Shown: piece by piece, positions 27,274-36,754 of the stretch
How positions within the stretch are numbered: the first letter of the stretch is position 1
Layout: the number at the start of each line of letters is the position of its first letter
Origin: G963665215 sp963665215
GTDB taxonomy: Bacteria > Chloroflexota > Dehalococcoidia > Lucifugimonadales > CAUZJF01
NCBI GenBank assembly: GCA_963665215.2
Contig: CAXXWW010000014.1
Coordinates: 1-64,000, forward strand
DNA: 64,000 nucleotides
Direction of reading: 5' to 3'
Translations under genes and position numbers: made by a program
Notes under the pieces: model-generated
Told to the model about the DNA's origin: nothing
The model's input: only the letters and a program-made list of their open reading frames with translations
Databases searched by the model: none

Positions 27274-27455
27274 TCCCGTCTCCTGCATACCCGGCACGAG
27301 GAAGACCTGCTCTCTGCCTGCCCGCCCTCTTCGTCGGCCGGCCCTGAGGGCGAGATCCATGATACACCGGGCGCGCGGACTGTTTTTTGGGCCCTACGTT
27401 TGTCGATGGTCTACGATTATGTCAGTAGTTAACAGGTCAGGGAAAATGTCAGTTC

Positions 27456-28544
27456 ATGAAAGGATTGACATTGACCCAGAAAGAACAGGCAAGGCTCCAA
27501 GTGCTCAACGGTATCCTGGAAGGTCAGATATCAGTGGATGAGGCGGCAGAGGTTCTGGGAGTGAGTGAACGCCACGTTTGGCGAATCCTGGCGGAGTATC
27601 GGAAGGAGGGTGCCGCCGCACTGGCTCATGGGAACCGAGGTCGCCGAGCGAACAACTCCATCCCGGAGGAGGCTAGGACTCAAGTTGTGGCCCTGGCACG
27701 CACACGGTATGCAAGAGTAAATCATACGCACCTAACCGAGCTCCTGGCAGAGCGGGAAGAGATCGTCTTGGGGCGCTCTACGGTCCGGCGTATCCTGGTA
27801 GGCGCCGGCATGGCTAGCCCCCGTCGACGTCGACCCCCACTGCATCGGGTCCGTCGCCAGCGCATGAGCCAGGAAGGCATGTTGGTGCAAGTAGATGGCA
27901 GCGTTCATGCCTGGCTAGAAGAACGGGGCCCTCGATGCACCCTGCTGTTGGCAATCGATGATGCCACCAGCACCGTGCCCTACGCACTGTTTCGCCATGA
28001 AGAGGACACTCATGGCTATTTCCTCCTCATGCAAGAGCTGATCCGGCGTTGTGGGGTTCCTTTGGCCCTGTACAGTGACCGCCACGCCGTCTTCAAGTAT
28101 GTACCTGGCTCGCATCAATCGCCTGCGCCGACCCAATTCGGTCGTGCGATGGCAGAGCTTGGGGTGGAGCAGATCTTCGCGCGTTCTCCGGAGGCGAAGG
28201 GTCGGGTAGAACGGGCCAACGGCACCTTCCAGGATCGGCTGGTGACCGAACTACGTCTGGCTGGGGCCAGAACCATCTCAGAGGCCAACCAAGTCCTGTG
28301 GGCTTTCTTGACCCGCTTCAACAAGCGATTCGGGGTGCCACCAGCACAGTCCACCAACGCATATCGCTCTCCAGATCCGGACCTGAACCTGGCAGGCATA
28401 CTGTGCTTCAAGCATAGCCGCAAGGTGGCCAGAGACAACACAGTCAAGTACAACTGGCATACCCTCCAACTGCTTCCTTCGAGCGAACGGTCCACTTACG
28501 TTGGAGCGCACGTGGTGGTCCAGGAGCGATTGGACGGCAGCTAG
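27456..28544 (+). pseudogene. ISNCY-family transposase, N-terminal part
   Basis: 362 residues with an N-terminal helix-turn-helix (ISVDEAAEVLGVSERHVWRIL) and an integrase-type catalytic core: Asp in MLVQVDGSVHAW, Asp in LALYSDRHAVF and Glu in EAKGRVERANGTFQDR. The reading frame ends at a TAG (28542-28544) just where the expected LDGxLVVxYQ segment is interrupted by foreign sequence. The missing C-terminus is found at 28942-29384 in another frame, so the gene is inactive. Confidence 0.8.
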
Positions 28545-28941
28545 TGGTACGAACGTCTTTGAAATGAGTAGAGTGACTTTAGCTTGATGCGCGCATCCTC
28601 GGTAGTGAAGCGCCAATCCACTCGTATCACATCCCGGTTGCGTTGATTCTGCCCATTGACCTCGCCGCGCAGGATGCTTGATTGGCGATCCGTCGGTCCT
28701 GGCACTGCCTCACGCCAACTCCCGTGTTTGGGAGTGTAGTCTATCTTCCCGTCAGCTATACGGGGGTATAGCGAAGTGTTGAGATTGTCCATTACCAGCA
28801 CGATCCGGTCTCTGTCAGGGTAGTCCTCGTCGACGAGTTCCTTTATCACATGCGGATGAACAGGGAGGAGCGAGGCAGCTATTCTCGTTACGCCTTCATT
28901 GGAGTCTGATACGGTACTTCTTGGTAGACCGGATCATGGCA
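28545..28941 (-). pseudogene. IS630-family transposase remnant
   Basis: The minus strand codes DRDRIVLVMDNLNT, IDYTPKHGSWREA and VDWRFTTEDARIKLKSLY, all hallmarks of the IS630-family catalytic and C-terminal region (D in MDNLN, E region lost). Large parts are deleted, including the N-terminus and the segment after HGSW. CTAG occurs at both junctions with the host transposase gene (28541-28544 and 28945-28948 region), consistent with insertion and target duplication at a TA-containing site. Confidence 0.65.
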
Positions 28942-29384
28942 AGCTAGTAGTGTGCTATCAAAACCAAATCGTCCCTACCCAGGAAGCGCCACCGCGTCCT
29001 GGTGTCCTCCGGACTCTGAACGCCACTCGAGGTCTTGGCAGCGTCACCGTGGAGAACCTCGCTGCAGGCATGGACACCAACGGGATCGGTGGTCACGAGC
29101 GAGAAGGACTGGGAGCGATGACCGCGATCGGCCGGGGACTCGCCGCAGGGAGATTGACCACGGATCGCGAGAGTGAAGCCGTCCACCCTAAGGCTCAACC
29201 ACCCAGACCGCCGACGCCTCGTCAGCGAGCCCGTTGGAAAGCAGTGCAGAGGGCCAAGCGTCGAGGCCTTTCTCTTCGGGCAATCGCCCGGGAATTGGGC
29301 ATATCCCGCATCACCGTCCGAAAGTACGTTGAGGCTTCAAGTCCACCTGTCTATCCGGACAGGGAGCTCGCTGCTCACTCTTGA
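28942..29384 (+). pseudogene. ISNCY-family transposase, C-terminal part
   Basis: The frame reads KLVVCYQNQIVPTQEAPPRPGV, the direct continuation of the ISNCY transposase that stops at 28544. After a low-complexity stretch it ends with a helix-turn-helix (RGLSLRAIARELGISRITVRKYVE). The apparent start upstream lies in the inserted IS630 remnant and is not original. Confidence 0.65.
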
Positions 29385-29828
29385 TCATGTGGAACCGCCT
29401 TCGGTCCATAACAACCGGCCTGTGGGTAAGTGGGCAATCCCGCCAAGGTTATCCATTTATCCGCGGGCTGCTCCGCTCGGATCGAGTCACCATCACTGCC
29501 ACCCACGGTGTCACACGAAGCTGGAGGTGGGGGATTTCTCAATCATCGAACTGGATAACTATTGGCTTGACACAGCAACCACTGACATAATCGCCGGTCC
29601 ATTACCCTGACATAATCGCTGGACGTCGACACTACGTTGACAGGGCAGGGCGCCTGGTATAGGGTCAAATTTCGAGGCCAAAACACCTGAACTAGGTCAT
29701 CGAGCAGGGACTGGAGTGGTGAGGTCTACGAGGAGGCCAGGGCCCGGGAAGGGGTGGCCGTCAGTGGCGACGACGATTGACCCACCTCCCGCGAGCCAGC
29801 GCAAGCCCAGCACCGACGGGGAGTAATC

Positions 29829-31250
29829 ATGGCAGATAGCGACCTTGCCTTCGTGCCGGCCTCGGACCTGCGGCGACTCATCGCCGACAAGCACGTGTCC
29901 CCCGTCGAGGTTACAGAGCTCTATTTGAGCCGAATCGATGATCTGGACTCACAGCTAAACACATACCTGACCCTGGCCGGGGAAAAGGCGGTCCGCTCGG
30001 CGAAGGCCGCCGAAGAGGCCGTGATGCGTGGGGACTCACTGGGGCCGTTGCACGGGCTGCCGATATCCATAAAGGACCTTGAGTTTACGAAGGACATCCG
30101 TACAACCGGCGGGTCCCTGGTCTACAAGGACAGGGTACCCGACGAGGACTCGGTGGTCGTCGAGCGGATCAGGCGGTCGGGCGCCATCATCCTGGGGAAG
30201 ACCAACACCTCCGAGTTCGGGATCCTGGGCGCCACGGAAAACCGGCTGGGAGATCACTGCCGCAACCCATGGAACACCGGGCGCACTACGGGCGGCTCCA
30301 GCGGAGGCGCTGGCGCCGCAGTGGTCGCCGGGCTCTGCTCGCTGGCCACGGGCAGCGACGGCGGAGGGTCCATACGGATTCCCGCCAGCTTCTGTGGCGT
30401 GTACGGCATCAAGCCCACTCAGGGAAGGGTCCCGCGCTTCAGTGGCGCGGCGGCTCCCGCCGTTGCCAATCAGTTCAGCCAGTCCGGGCCCATGAGCCGT
30501 ACGGTCCGAGATTCGGCCCTGCTCCTGCAGGTCCTGGCGGGGTACGACCCCAGGGACGCTTCTTCCCTTCGTGATACGCCCCCGGATTTCGTCGCAGCCG
30601 CGGACAAGGACATTAAGGGCCTCCGGGTCGCGTGGAGCTCCGACCTCGGGTACGCGGCCGTTGACCCGGACGTCGTGGAGCTCTCGAAGCGAGCTGCGCT
30701 GGTGTTCGAGGAGCTGGGCTGCTCGCTGGACGCGGCCGACCTGGCGATGGAGTCACCATATGACGCCTTTTGGACCCTGTTCAGCGCAAACGTCAACGTC
30801 TCCTATGGTCACGTGCTGGAGGAGCGCCCCGACGACGTGACCTGGTACACCCGAGACTGTCTCGAGAACGGCGCCAAGGTCACCGGGTCCGATTACGCCA
30901 GGGCGCAGGGACAGCTCGACCGACTCAAGGCCACGTTTGCTGACCTGTTCCGCCGGTACGACCTGCTGCTCACCCCGACCATGGCCGTAGTCGCGTTCCC
31001 GGTGGGGCAGTATCCCAGGGAGATAGCCGGACGGAAGGTCGACTCCTTCTGGGGATACACGCCCTTCACATTCCCAATAAACATGGCCGGCCACCCCGCC
31101 GCCAGCATTCCATGCGGGTTCTCTCCGGACGGCCTTCCAATAGGGCTGCACATCATCGGGCGCAAAGACGACGAGGCCACGGTGATAGCCGCATCGGCAG
31201 CATTCGAGCGCGCCAGGCCTTGGATACAGAAGCGCCCCCCCGTCTCATGA
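29829..31250 (+). CDS. amidase signature-family hydrolase
   Basis: A 473-residue amidase. The Ser-cisSer-Lys triad is visible: Lys in LPISIKDLEFTK, Ser in the glycine-rich GGSSGGAGAAV, and the nucleophile region GSDGGGSIRIPAS. The C-terminal NMAGHPAASIPCG and LPIGLHIIG motifs are standard. Family members hydrolyse aliphatic or aromatic amides, carbamates or allophanate, and GatA belongs to it; the lack of GatB/GatC nearby argues against GatA. The start ATG follows GGGGAG. Confidence 0.9.
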   Translation: MADSDLAFVPASDLRRLIADKHVSPVEVTELYLSRIDDLDSQLNTYLTLAGEKAVRSAKAAEEAVMRGDSLGPLHGLPISIKDLEFTKDIRTTGGSLVYKDRVPDEDSVVVERIRRSGAIILGKTNTSEFGILGATENRLGDHCRNPWNTGRTTGGSSGGAGAAVVAGLCSLATGSDGGGSIRIPASFCGVYGIKPTQGRVPRFSGAAAPAVANQFSQSGPMSRTVRDSALLLQVLAGYDPRDASSLRDTPPDFVAAADKDIKGLRVAWSSDLGYAAVDPDVVELSKRAALVFEELGCSLDAADLAMESPYDAFWTLFSANVNVSYGHVLEERPDDVTWYTRDCLENGAKVTGSDYARAQGQLDRLKATFADLFRRYDLLLTPTMAVVAFPVGQYPREIAGRKVDSFWGYTPFTFPINMAGHPAASIPCGFSPDGLPIGLHIIGRKDDEATVIAASAAFERARPWIQKRPPVS

Positions 31251-31314
31251 CGCGTTGGGCCGGCCGCTCGCCCCGCGGCATCCGGACCCCTCCACGCGAC
31301 GGCCCAGCGGCGGC

Positions 31315-32460
31315 TTACCGGTCCCGGGCCTGGTGACCAAAGCGTCCCACTATGTCGCCCTCCCCGTTGACGACCAGGGCATATGGGAACTTCACCGTGG
31401 TGGTGCAGGCGTGGCCGGGAGAGGCCAGCACCATATCGCCGACGTCGAGTCGCTCGCCGTTCAGCTTGATCACCCCGTGCTCCTCGCTCTGGGCCAGCAG
31501 CTCGGCGCGGTCGTGCCCCACCACCTTGAAGCGCAGCGGCGTCGGCTGGTCGGGGGCGACCGCCTTGGAGCCTATGTCCACCGTAACCGTATCCTGCTCC
31601 ACGTCGCGGTCCACCACCTGCCCCAGCACCACCGCCGCGACCTTGAAGCCGAGCTCCTCCATGGTGGCGTTCCGGGAGTCCCAATAGACCCAGGTGCCGG
31701 GTGAGACCCGTATCTTCTCCTCCTCCAGGTACAGGTGGAAGGTCCATGAGCCTGCCACGACGTTGTCCTTGACCTCAAGTCCCTGTTTCGAAGCGCGATC
31801 CCAAAGGTCGTGTATGTATTCCAGGCTCTTGGCAACCGACGCCTTACGCTCCTCGAGGTCGGGCTTGTACAGGGCCTGTCCGTCGAACACGTGCACGCCG
31901 ATGACGTCAAGGGCCGGAGTCCTGGCCACCTGGGCGTAAAAACGTCCCGCCTCCTCTCCAGGCTGTACGCCTGTCCGCCGCATCCCAGTGTCCAGGTCGA
32001 CGTAGACGCCGACCTCCACGTCATGGGCCAACGCCGCCTCCGATAGCGGCTCCAGGTGCCCGGGAGTGCCGACGATCGCCTTCACATCGATGTCAGGGTA
32101 CCTCTGCTTCAGGGCCATGAACCGGTTGATCTTCTTTGGGTGAAGGAGCGGATAGGCGAAGATGATCTCGCTCACCCCGTTTTCCGCGAGAAGCTCGGCC
32201 TCCCTGAGGGTGGCGCACTTGAAGGAGGTCATGCCCGCCTCCATCTGCAGCCTCAGCACCTCGGCAGACTTGTGGGTCTTGATGTGAGGGACCACACGCC
32301 GGGGCGACCCGCAAATGCGAATAACCTCTCGAATATTGTGCTTGACCAGGTCCTGGTACACCAGGAGTGCCGGAGTCTCCACCTCATCAGGGCGATTGAG
32401 TCGGTACCCACCGACTTCCAGGGCGGCTTCCATGGTGGATGCGGCAGTGACGCGTTCCAT
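31315..32460 (-). CDS. D-threonine aldolase / D-serine dehydratase-like PLP enzyme
   Basis: A fold-type III PLP enzyme of 381 residues. The PLP Lys lies in VVPHIKTHKSAEV after the conserved TPALLVYQDLVKHNI start. The C-terminal domain has the metal-site pattern H...C (GHDRAELLAQSEEHGVI, SPGHACTTT). Known members cleave D-3-hydroxy amino acids or deaminate D-serine. The start at 32460 has AGGAG seven bases upstream; the longer in-frame version lacks a ribosome site. It overlaps nothing and is convergent with the amidase, separated by 64 bases. Confidence 0.85.
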   Translation of the reverse strand: MERVTAASTMEAALEVGGYRLNRPDEVETPALLVYQDLVKHNIREVIRICGSPRRVVPHIKTHKSAEVLRLQMEAGMTSFKCATLREAELLAENGVSEIIFAYPLLHPKKINRFMALKQRYPDIDVKAIVGTPGHLEPLSEAALAHDVEVGVYVDLDTGMRRTGVQPGEEAGRFYAQVARTPALDVIGVHVFDGQALYKPDLEERKASVAKSLEYIHDLWDRASKQGLEVKDNVVAGSWTFHLYLEEEKIRVSPGTWVYWDSRNATMEELGFKVAAVVLGQVVDRDVEQDTVTVDIGSKAVAPDQPTPLRFKVVGHDRAELLAQSEEHGVIKLNGERLDVGDMVLASPGHACTTTVKFPYALVVNGEGDIVGRFGHQARDR

Positions 32461-32662
32461 GTCACACTCCTGAGGGGCTGGTTTAGCGGACGACGGAAAT
32501 ACTAACATACCGGTCGAGGGGACGTCCCCCGAAGTGGTCACAGGGCGTGCGGGGACAATCACCTCGAGATTGGCGACCCTCGTCCTCGGCTGATTAGCCC
32601 TGAGTTGGCACGGAGGCGTGCCGCCGTCGCGCGTCCTTTGGCAGACCCTCGGGGGCAACTGG

Positions 32663-33199
32663 TCAGCCGGAAGTGATGGCGGGTTTCACCACACATTCTC
32701 TGCAGACCGACTCGGGGATCAGCCCCCAGCGCATCAGGTGATTGAACACATAGCAGCCCGCGCAGAAGCCGGCAAAGGCCTCCAGAGACGCGAACACCGC
32801 CAGGACAGCCAGCACGCCAACTGCGGCCGGCATGGACCCCACGGCGAAGATCAGCACGAGCGCCGTCATGGAGAATGCGAGGCCGACCGACTGAGCGAAC
32901 CGCTTGGGCGGCCCGGGCACGGGCCGGGGAGTAATCCCCGAGCGAGGTGCCAGGACCCGCGTTGCCAGCAGCCCCATGGGACTCAGGGTCGGCCCGGTCA
33001 GGACCCTGGCCAGGAACCCATAGGCCAGCGCCACGGCCAGCCAGGGCTCGCCGGTGAAGATGGTGGCCAGCGCCAATGCCAGCACCATGGCGGCTACCAT
33101 CCGGGCGGCCACCTCGTTGACCGGGTTGGGAAAGCTGAATATCGATGCAAGAGCGCTCGTCGTCGAGCCCGTCCTGATCTGCTCCGTGTCTTGTGCCAC
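32663..33199 (-). CDS. DUF4395 membrane protein
   Basis: A 178-residue integral membrane protein with four hydrophobic segments. DUF4395 features are FPNPVNEVAARMVAA, LAYGFLARVLTGPTLSPMGLLATRV, GPPKRFAQSVG and a Cys-rich end FCAGCYVFNHLMRWGLIPESVCRECV with two C-x2-C pairs. Function is unproven; relatives often sit with sulfurtransferases or thioredoxins, suggesting a redox or sulfur role. The GTG at 33199 has GGGGAG six bases upstream, better than the ATG at 33205 where the spacing is nil. Its leader is an attenuator (33270-33399). Confidence 0.85.
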   Translation of the reverse strand: MAQDTEQIRTGSTTSALASIFSFPNPVNEVAARMVAAMVLALALATIFTGEPWLAVALAYGFLARVLTGPTLSPMGLLATRVLAPRSGITPRPVPGPPKRFAQSVGLAFSMTALVLIFAVGSMPAAVGVLAVLAVFASLEAFAGFCAGCYVFNHLMRWGLIPESVCRECVVKPAITSG

Positions 33200-33269
33200 T
33201 CTCATCTCCCCGATAAGCTGAAATTGTCACTCGCTGGTAGTGCGGGCCCGCAGCCGGGCCGGCGCGCAC

Positions 33270-33305
33270 AAAAAACCCTCGCCGGGCTCGACGAGGGTCT
33301 ACATC
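33270..33305 (-). terminator. intrinsic terminator with mutually exclusive antiterminator (attenuator)
   Basis: On the minus strand ACCCTCG (33298-33292), a 10-nt loop, CGAGGGT (33281-33275) and a T6 run (33275-33270) form a textbook intrinsic terminator 70 bases before the DUF4395 gene. Its 5' arm can instead pair upstream: GATGTAGACCCTCG (33305-33292) matches CGAGGGGGTACATC (33362-33349) at 12 of 14 positions. The two structures share 33292-33298 and cannot form together. Confidence 0.75.
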
Positions 33306-33339
33306 TATCTGACTGTTTGGCCTTACGGGCGTGCGATAC

Positions 33340-33399
33340 CTACCTGTGGATGTACCCCCTCGGTTCTAGCCGCGTACACGTGCAGGTCATCGTCGCCAT
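33340..33399 (-). CDS. 19-residue leader peptide of the DUF4395 attenuator
   Basis: The frame reads MATMTCTCTRLEPRGYIHR and ends in TAG. The ATG lies at the expected transcription start of the promoter at 33406-33434, so the message is probably leaderless. Cys codons 6 and 8 alternate with Thr codons 3, 5, 7 and 9. The last eight codons are the antiterminator's 5' arm. A ribosome stalled on the Cys (or Thr) codons would leave that arm free and permit read-through; a ribosome reaching the stop would cover it and allow termination. Confidence 0.6.
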   Translation of the reverse strand: MATMTCTCTRLEPRGYIHR

Positions 33400-33405
33400 A
33401 TCCTA

Positions 33406-33434
33406 ACTATACTACTCCGTCGCCTGACAGTCAA
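33406..33434 (-). promoter_or_regulatory. strong sigma70-type promoter of the DUF4395 leader
   Basis: On the minus strand TTGACT (33434-33429) and TATAGT (33411-33406) with a 17-base spacer. The next bases TAGGAT then lead directly into the leader peptide ATG at 33399. Confidence 0.75.
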
Positions 33435-33594
33435 AATCCGTCGCGACTCCCGCCCTCGCCGGTGAGTGCCAGCTGCGGCTCAGAAAGTTAAATTGTCTGA
33501 GCTGTCTCGGGGCTCGTAGCCAGGGACTTCGCGCGCACGGCTGATGTCGCGAATCGCCCAGCGATTATTGGAGACGACATCAAATATCTCTCGA

Positions 33595-33704
33595 AGGGTG
33601 TGTGAATACGACCCTCATACCCTTCGACAAGCTCAGGGCGAACGGAGTTTTCCGTTCGTGGTGAGCCTGTCAAACCACAGTTTCACATACTTCTCACACA
33701 CCCT
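33595..33704. repeat. 110-bp nested palindromic repeat element
   Basis: Outer arms AGGGTGTGTGA (33595-33605) and TCACACACCCT (33694-33704) are perfect inverted repeats. Inside is an imperfect palindrome whose half CTTCGACAAGCTCAGGGCG runs into AACGGA, answered by TCCGTTCGTGGTGAGCCTGT. That inner sequence is a widespread intergenic palindrome type in many bacterial genomes. No coding content; the flanks 33435-33594 and 33705-33933 show no gene. Confidence 0.65.
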
Positions 33705-33933
33705 CTTACCGGAAGGAGTCCGGCGAACCAATACACCTGTCGACTATCTGAACGCAGTCCCGATTACTGAGCCAGCTCGACGCCTGCACTGGCCATCGGA
33801 ATGGAGCGCCCACCGCACCGACCCAGCTCCGCGTGTTATACAATGAGGCCACGTGCCCGTCCGGGCGAGCCCGGGAATCCCATGCGCACGACGGGCGTGG
33901 CGACAGCAGCAGGCAGTAAGGAGACTCCGAACT

Positions 33934-35742
33934 ATGACGACGTCCGATATTACCAGCGAGTTGCATCAGGGCTCGATGGAGCGGCCCTACACCGGCAGGC
34001 CCGTCATATACGCGACCCAGGGCATCATCTCCAGCGGCCATTACCTGACCTCGATGGCCGGGATGAGGATGCTGCTCAGCGGAGGCAACGCCTTCGACGC
34101 GGTCGTGGCGGCTGGGTTCGCCGCCGCGGTGGTCGAGCCTGTCGCATCCTACTCGCTGGCGTGTGAGGGCGTCTTTATGCTGTACCACGCCTCCAGTGGT
34201 GATCTCCTGGCGCTCAGCGGTCAGGGGACCGCTCCGGCCAGGGCCACCGTCGACTTCTACCGGTCGCAGGGGCTGGACTCGATTCCCACCGGGCCGGGCC
34301 CACAGGCCCACCTCTCCTTCACCGTGCCTGGAATAGTCGACGCATTCGTGTCCCTGCTTCAGCGATACGGGACCAAGACCCTGGGTGAAGTCCTGGCACC
34401 CTCTATCAACTATGCCGATCACGGTATCCCCAACTACGAGCACATGATCAACGCCCTCAAGTCGCCCTCAACACGCGAGCAGTTTGACCAGTACCCACCA
34501 GGTGGAACACCGGTCTTCTACCCGAACGGCGCACTTCCGCAACCGGGCTCCCTCCTGGTCCAAAAGTCTCTCGCCGGCACGCTGAAGATTATGGCGGACG
34601 CCGAAATGGCGGCGCCGGGTCACCGTCAGGACGGCCTCCGGGCCGGCCGCGACGCTTTTTATCGGGGCGAGATCGCCCATACCATTGTGGAAGGCGCTCA
34701 GAGGATGGGCGGAATCCTTGAGCTCGACGATCTTGCCGGCTACCGCGCCAAGTTCGACGAGCCGGTGAGGACGACCTTCGCAGGCTTCGAGGTCTGCGGC
34801 GAGCCGACGTGGACGCAGGCGTCCGTGCTGCTTCAGTCACTCAACATCCTGGAGCGCTTCGATCTGAAGGCCATGGGACACAACTCACCGGCATACATCC
34901 ACACGGTTGTCGAGGCGATCAAGCTCGCCTTTGCCGACCGCCAGGCCTACTACGGCGACCCGGACTTCTCCTCGATTCCCATCGAGGGCCTGCTGTCAAA
35001 GGAGTACGCCGCCGGCCGCTCCAGCCTGATCGACCCCGACCATGCGTACCCCGAGCTCCCGCCTCCAGGTGACCCGAGGAATAAGGCTCCCAAGCTTGTT
35101 GGAGCCCGGCCCGACGCGTCCGTTCCAGCGGGCGGCTCGGAAGACGCGGGCCATGCCGCGCAAGAGGGCACCACGCATCTCGCGGTGATCGACCGGGAGG
35201 GGAACATGGTATGCGCGACGCCCAGCGGCGGGTCCTTTGGCAGCTCTGTCTTCCTCCCGGAGCTGGGCTGCACCCTCAGCACGCGTATCGAGATGTTCAA
35301 CTTCGACGAAGGCCACCCGAACGTGCTCGTGCCCGGGAAGCGACCCCGGACAACCCTGGTGAACTACCTGGTCCTCAAGGACGGCGTGCCCACCATGACC
35401 TTCGGCTGCCCCGGAGGAGACTATCAGGCGCAGGCAAACCTCCAGCTCATGCTGAACACGCTGGTATTCGGTATGGACCCTCAGCAGGCCATCGAGGCGC
35501 CCAGGTTCGGCACCGACAGCGTCACCAACTCCTTCTACCCCCACGTGTATTACCCCGGTCAGCTCTCCATGGAGGCGGGATTCCCCTCAGCCACCATCGA
35601 GGCCTTGAGCTTGATGGGGCACAAGATGGTCCCCGCTCAGGTATGCGGGATGGGAGCAACGGTGACCCGTAGAAACGCCGAGACCGGGGTACTCAGCACT
35701 GGCGCCGACCCCCGCAGGGCCAGCTACGCCATCGGCTGGTAG
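33934..35742 (+). CDS. gamma-glutamyltransferase-family protein
   Basis: A 602-residue Ntn-hydrolase of the GGT family. The autocleavage site is GTTHLAVIDREGN, giving the N-terminal catalytic Thr of the small subunit. The large subunit shows GGNAFDAVVAAGFAAAVVEP near the start, and the small subunit ends with RFGTDS and a C-terminal GADPRRASYAIGW. There is no signal peptide at this start, so the protein may be cytoplasmic. The family also includes cephalosporin acylases, hence the amide substrate is open. ATG 33934 has AAGGAG upstream. Confidence 0.88.
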   Translation: MTTSDITSELHQGSMERPYTGRPVIYATQGIISSGHYLTSMAGMRMLLSGGNAFDAVVAAGFAAAVVEPVASYSLACEGVFMLYHASSGDLLALSGQGTAPARATVDFYRSQGLDSIPTGPGPQAHLSFTVPGIVDAFVSLLQRYGTKTLGEVLAPSINYADHGIPNYEHMINALKSPSTREQFDQYPPGGTPVFYPNGALPQPGSLLVQKSLAGTLKIMADAEMAAPGHRQDGLRAGRDAFYRGEIAHTIVEGAQRMGGILELDDLAGYRAKFDEPVRTTFAGFEVCGEPTWTQASVLLQSLNILERFDLKAMGHNSPAYIHTVVEAIKLAFADRQAYYGDPDFSSIPIEGLLSKEYAAGRSSLIDPDHAYPELPPPGDPRNKAPKLVGARPDASVPAGGSEDAGHAAQEGTTHLAVIDREGNMVCATPSGGSFGSSVFLPELGCTLSTRIEMFNFDEGHPNVLVPGKRPRTTLVNYLVLKDGVPTMTFGCPGGDYQAQANLQLMLNTLVFGMDPQQAIEAPRFGTDSVTNSFYPHVYYPGQLSMEAGFPSATIEALSLMGHKMVPAQVCGMGATVTRRNAETGVLSTGADPRRASYAIGW

Positions 35743-35950
35743 CGATGGGCTGGGCGCCAGCGCGAGCCAGGCTCCACCAGCCTGTGGATCATGTCCCAGC
35801 CCAGGGGATAATCCCCAGGATTTTTCAGCAGTCAGCCGACGGGCCGCACCGGTGGCAAATGTGGCGACCCCGACACCAGTCGAGTCCGTCATCGGGCCGG
35901 CCCACGGAAAGTGTATCGGGGGCGTGAAGAGGCAGCCGCTCGTTGTCCGT

Positions 35951-36754
35951 CTACAGGCCCGCGACCTTGTCCAGCATATACTCAAATGCGGGGACGATAT
36001 CGCTCCCAGCCAGCAGGACCGCGATTCCCCCCAGCGACAAAAACGGCCCGAAGGGAATCGAGTCCTTCCGGCCCTTTCTGCGGGCGAGCAGCAGCGCGAT
36101 CGCCACCACCCCTCCGACAACCACAGCCCCGTACAGCGCGACCACCACCCCGGGGTAGCCAACCAGCAGCCCAATAAGCCCCGCAAGCTTCACGTCTCCG
36201 CCGCCCATGCCGCTTGGGTAGGCCAGCGCGATCAACAGGAAGAAAAGCAGGGCGCCTACGCCCGCCACCAGCGAGTTGGCCAGAGAGCCCAGAACACTGG
36301 AGTCGCCCAGAAACGTCCTGTCTATACCTAGCTGCGGCCACCAGGGAGAGAGAATCAGCAGAATGATAACGCCCGGGAAGACTATTCGGTTCGGAATCAG
36401 GCCGCGTTCCAGGTCGATTACAGCCACCACAACCAGTAGCGCCACTGCCGCGCTCAACACTACGAACGCCGGACCCAGGCCGACCCGGAGATAGACCGCG
36501 ATGAACAAGAGGCCGGTGACCACCTCCACCATCGTAAGGCGGGCCGGTATCGCCACCCCACAATGCCGGCACCTACCCCTGAGCCAGAGGTAGCTGAGGA
36601 CCGGCACAAGCTCGATGTTGGACAGTGGCTTCTTGCAGGCGGAGCAGTGAGACCTGGGGGTGACGAATGATTGGCCCTCGGGCAGCCGGTCGGCCACCAC
36701 GTTCAGGAAGCTGCCCACCGAGGCCCCAATGGCGAGGACCATAATGGCTAGCAA
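35951..36754 (-). CDS. pilD: type IV prepilin peptidase / N-methyltransferase (A24A)
   Basis: A 267-residue polytopic protein. The N-terminal methylase region GASVGSFLNVVADRLPEG is followed by a zinc site of two C-x2-C pairs (HCSACKKP, RCRHCGVA). The catalytic aspartates are in VIDLERGLIPN and GMGGGDVKLAGLIG. It should cleave and N-methylate type IV pilin-like precursors at the inner membrane. No pilin genes are adjacent. The start is taken as TTG 36754; the ATG at 36742 is possible. Confidence 0.9.
   Translation of the reverse strand: MLAIMVLAIGASVGSFLNVVADRLPEGQSFVTPRSHCSACKKPLSNIELVPVLSYLWLRGRCRHCGVAIPARLTMVEVVTGLLFIAVYLRVGLGPAFVVLSAAVALLVVVAVIDLERGLIPNRIVFPGVIILLILSPWWPQLGIDRTFLGDSSVLGSLANSLVAGVGALLFFLLIALAYPSGMGGGDVKLAGLIGLLVGYPGVVVALYGAVVVGGVVAIALLLARRKGRKDSIPFGPFLSLGGIAVLLAGSDIVPAFEYMLDKVAGL

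Larger units (their letters stand above)
27415..29617 (+). mobile_element. ISNCY-type element, interrupted
   Basis: The two ends carry related terminal sequences: GATTATGTCAG at 27415-27425 and its complement at 29607-29617, each followed inward about 20 bases later by a second ATGTCAGT copy (27447 region; 29578-29588 region). Between them are the two halves of one transposase, separated by an IS630-type remnant in the opposite orientation. No clear target duplication is seen. The non-coding end 29385-29606 shows nothing further. Confidence 0.65.

Noticed and set aside
28542..28544. TAG in the ISNCY transposase considered as a recoded (read-through) codon
   Set aside because: The following bases belong to an inserted IS630 remnant and the true continuation is 400 bases further on.
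34468..34840. Minus-strand open frames inside the gamma-glutamyltransferase gene
   Set aside because: Shadow frames of a well-conserved enzyme; no motifs.
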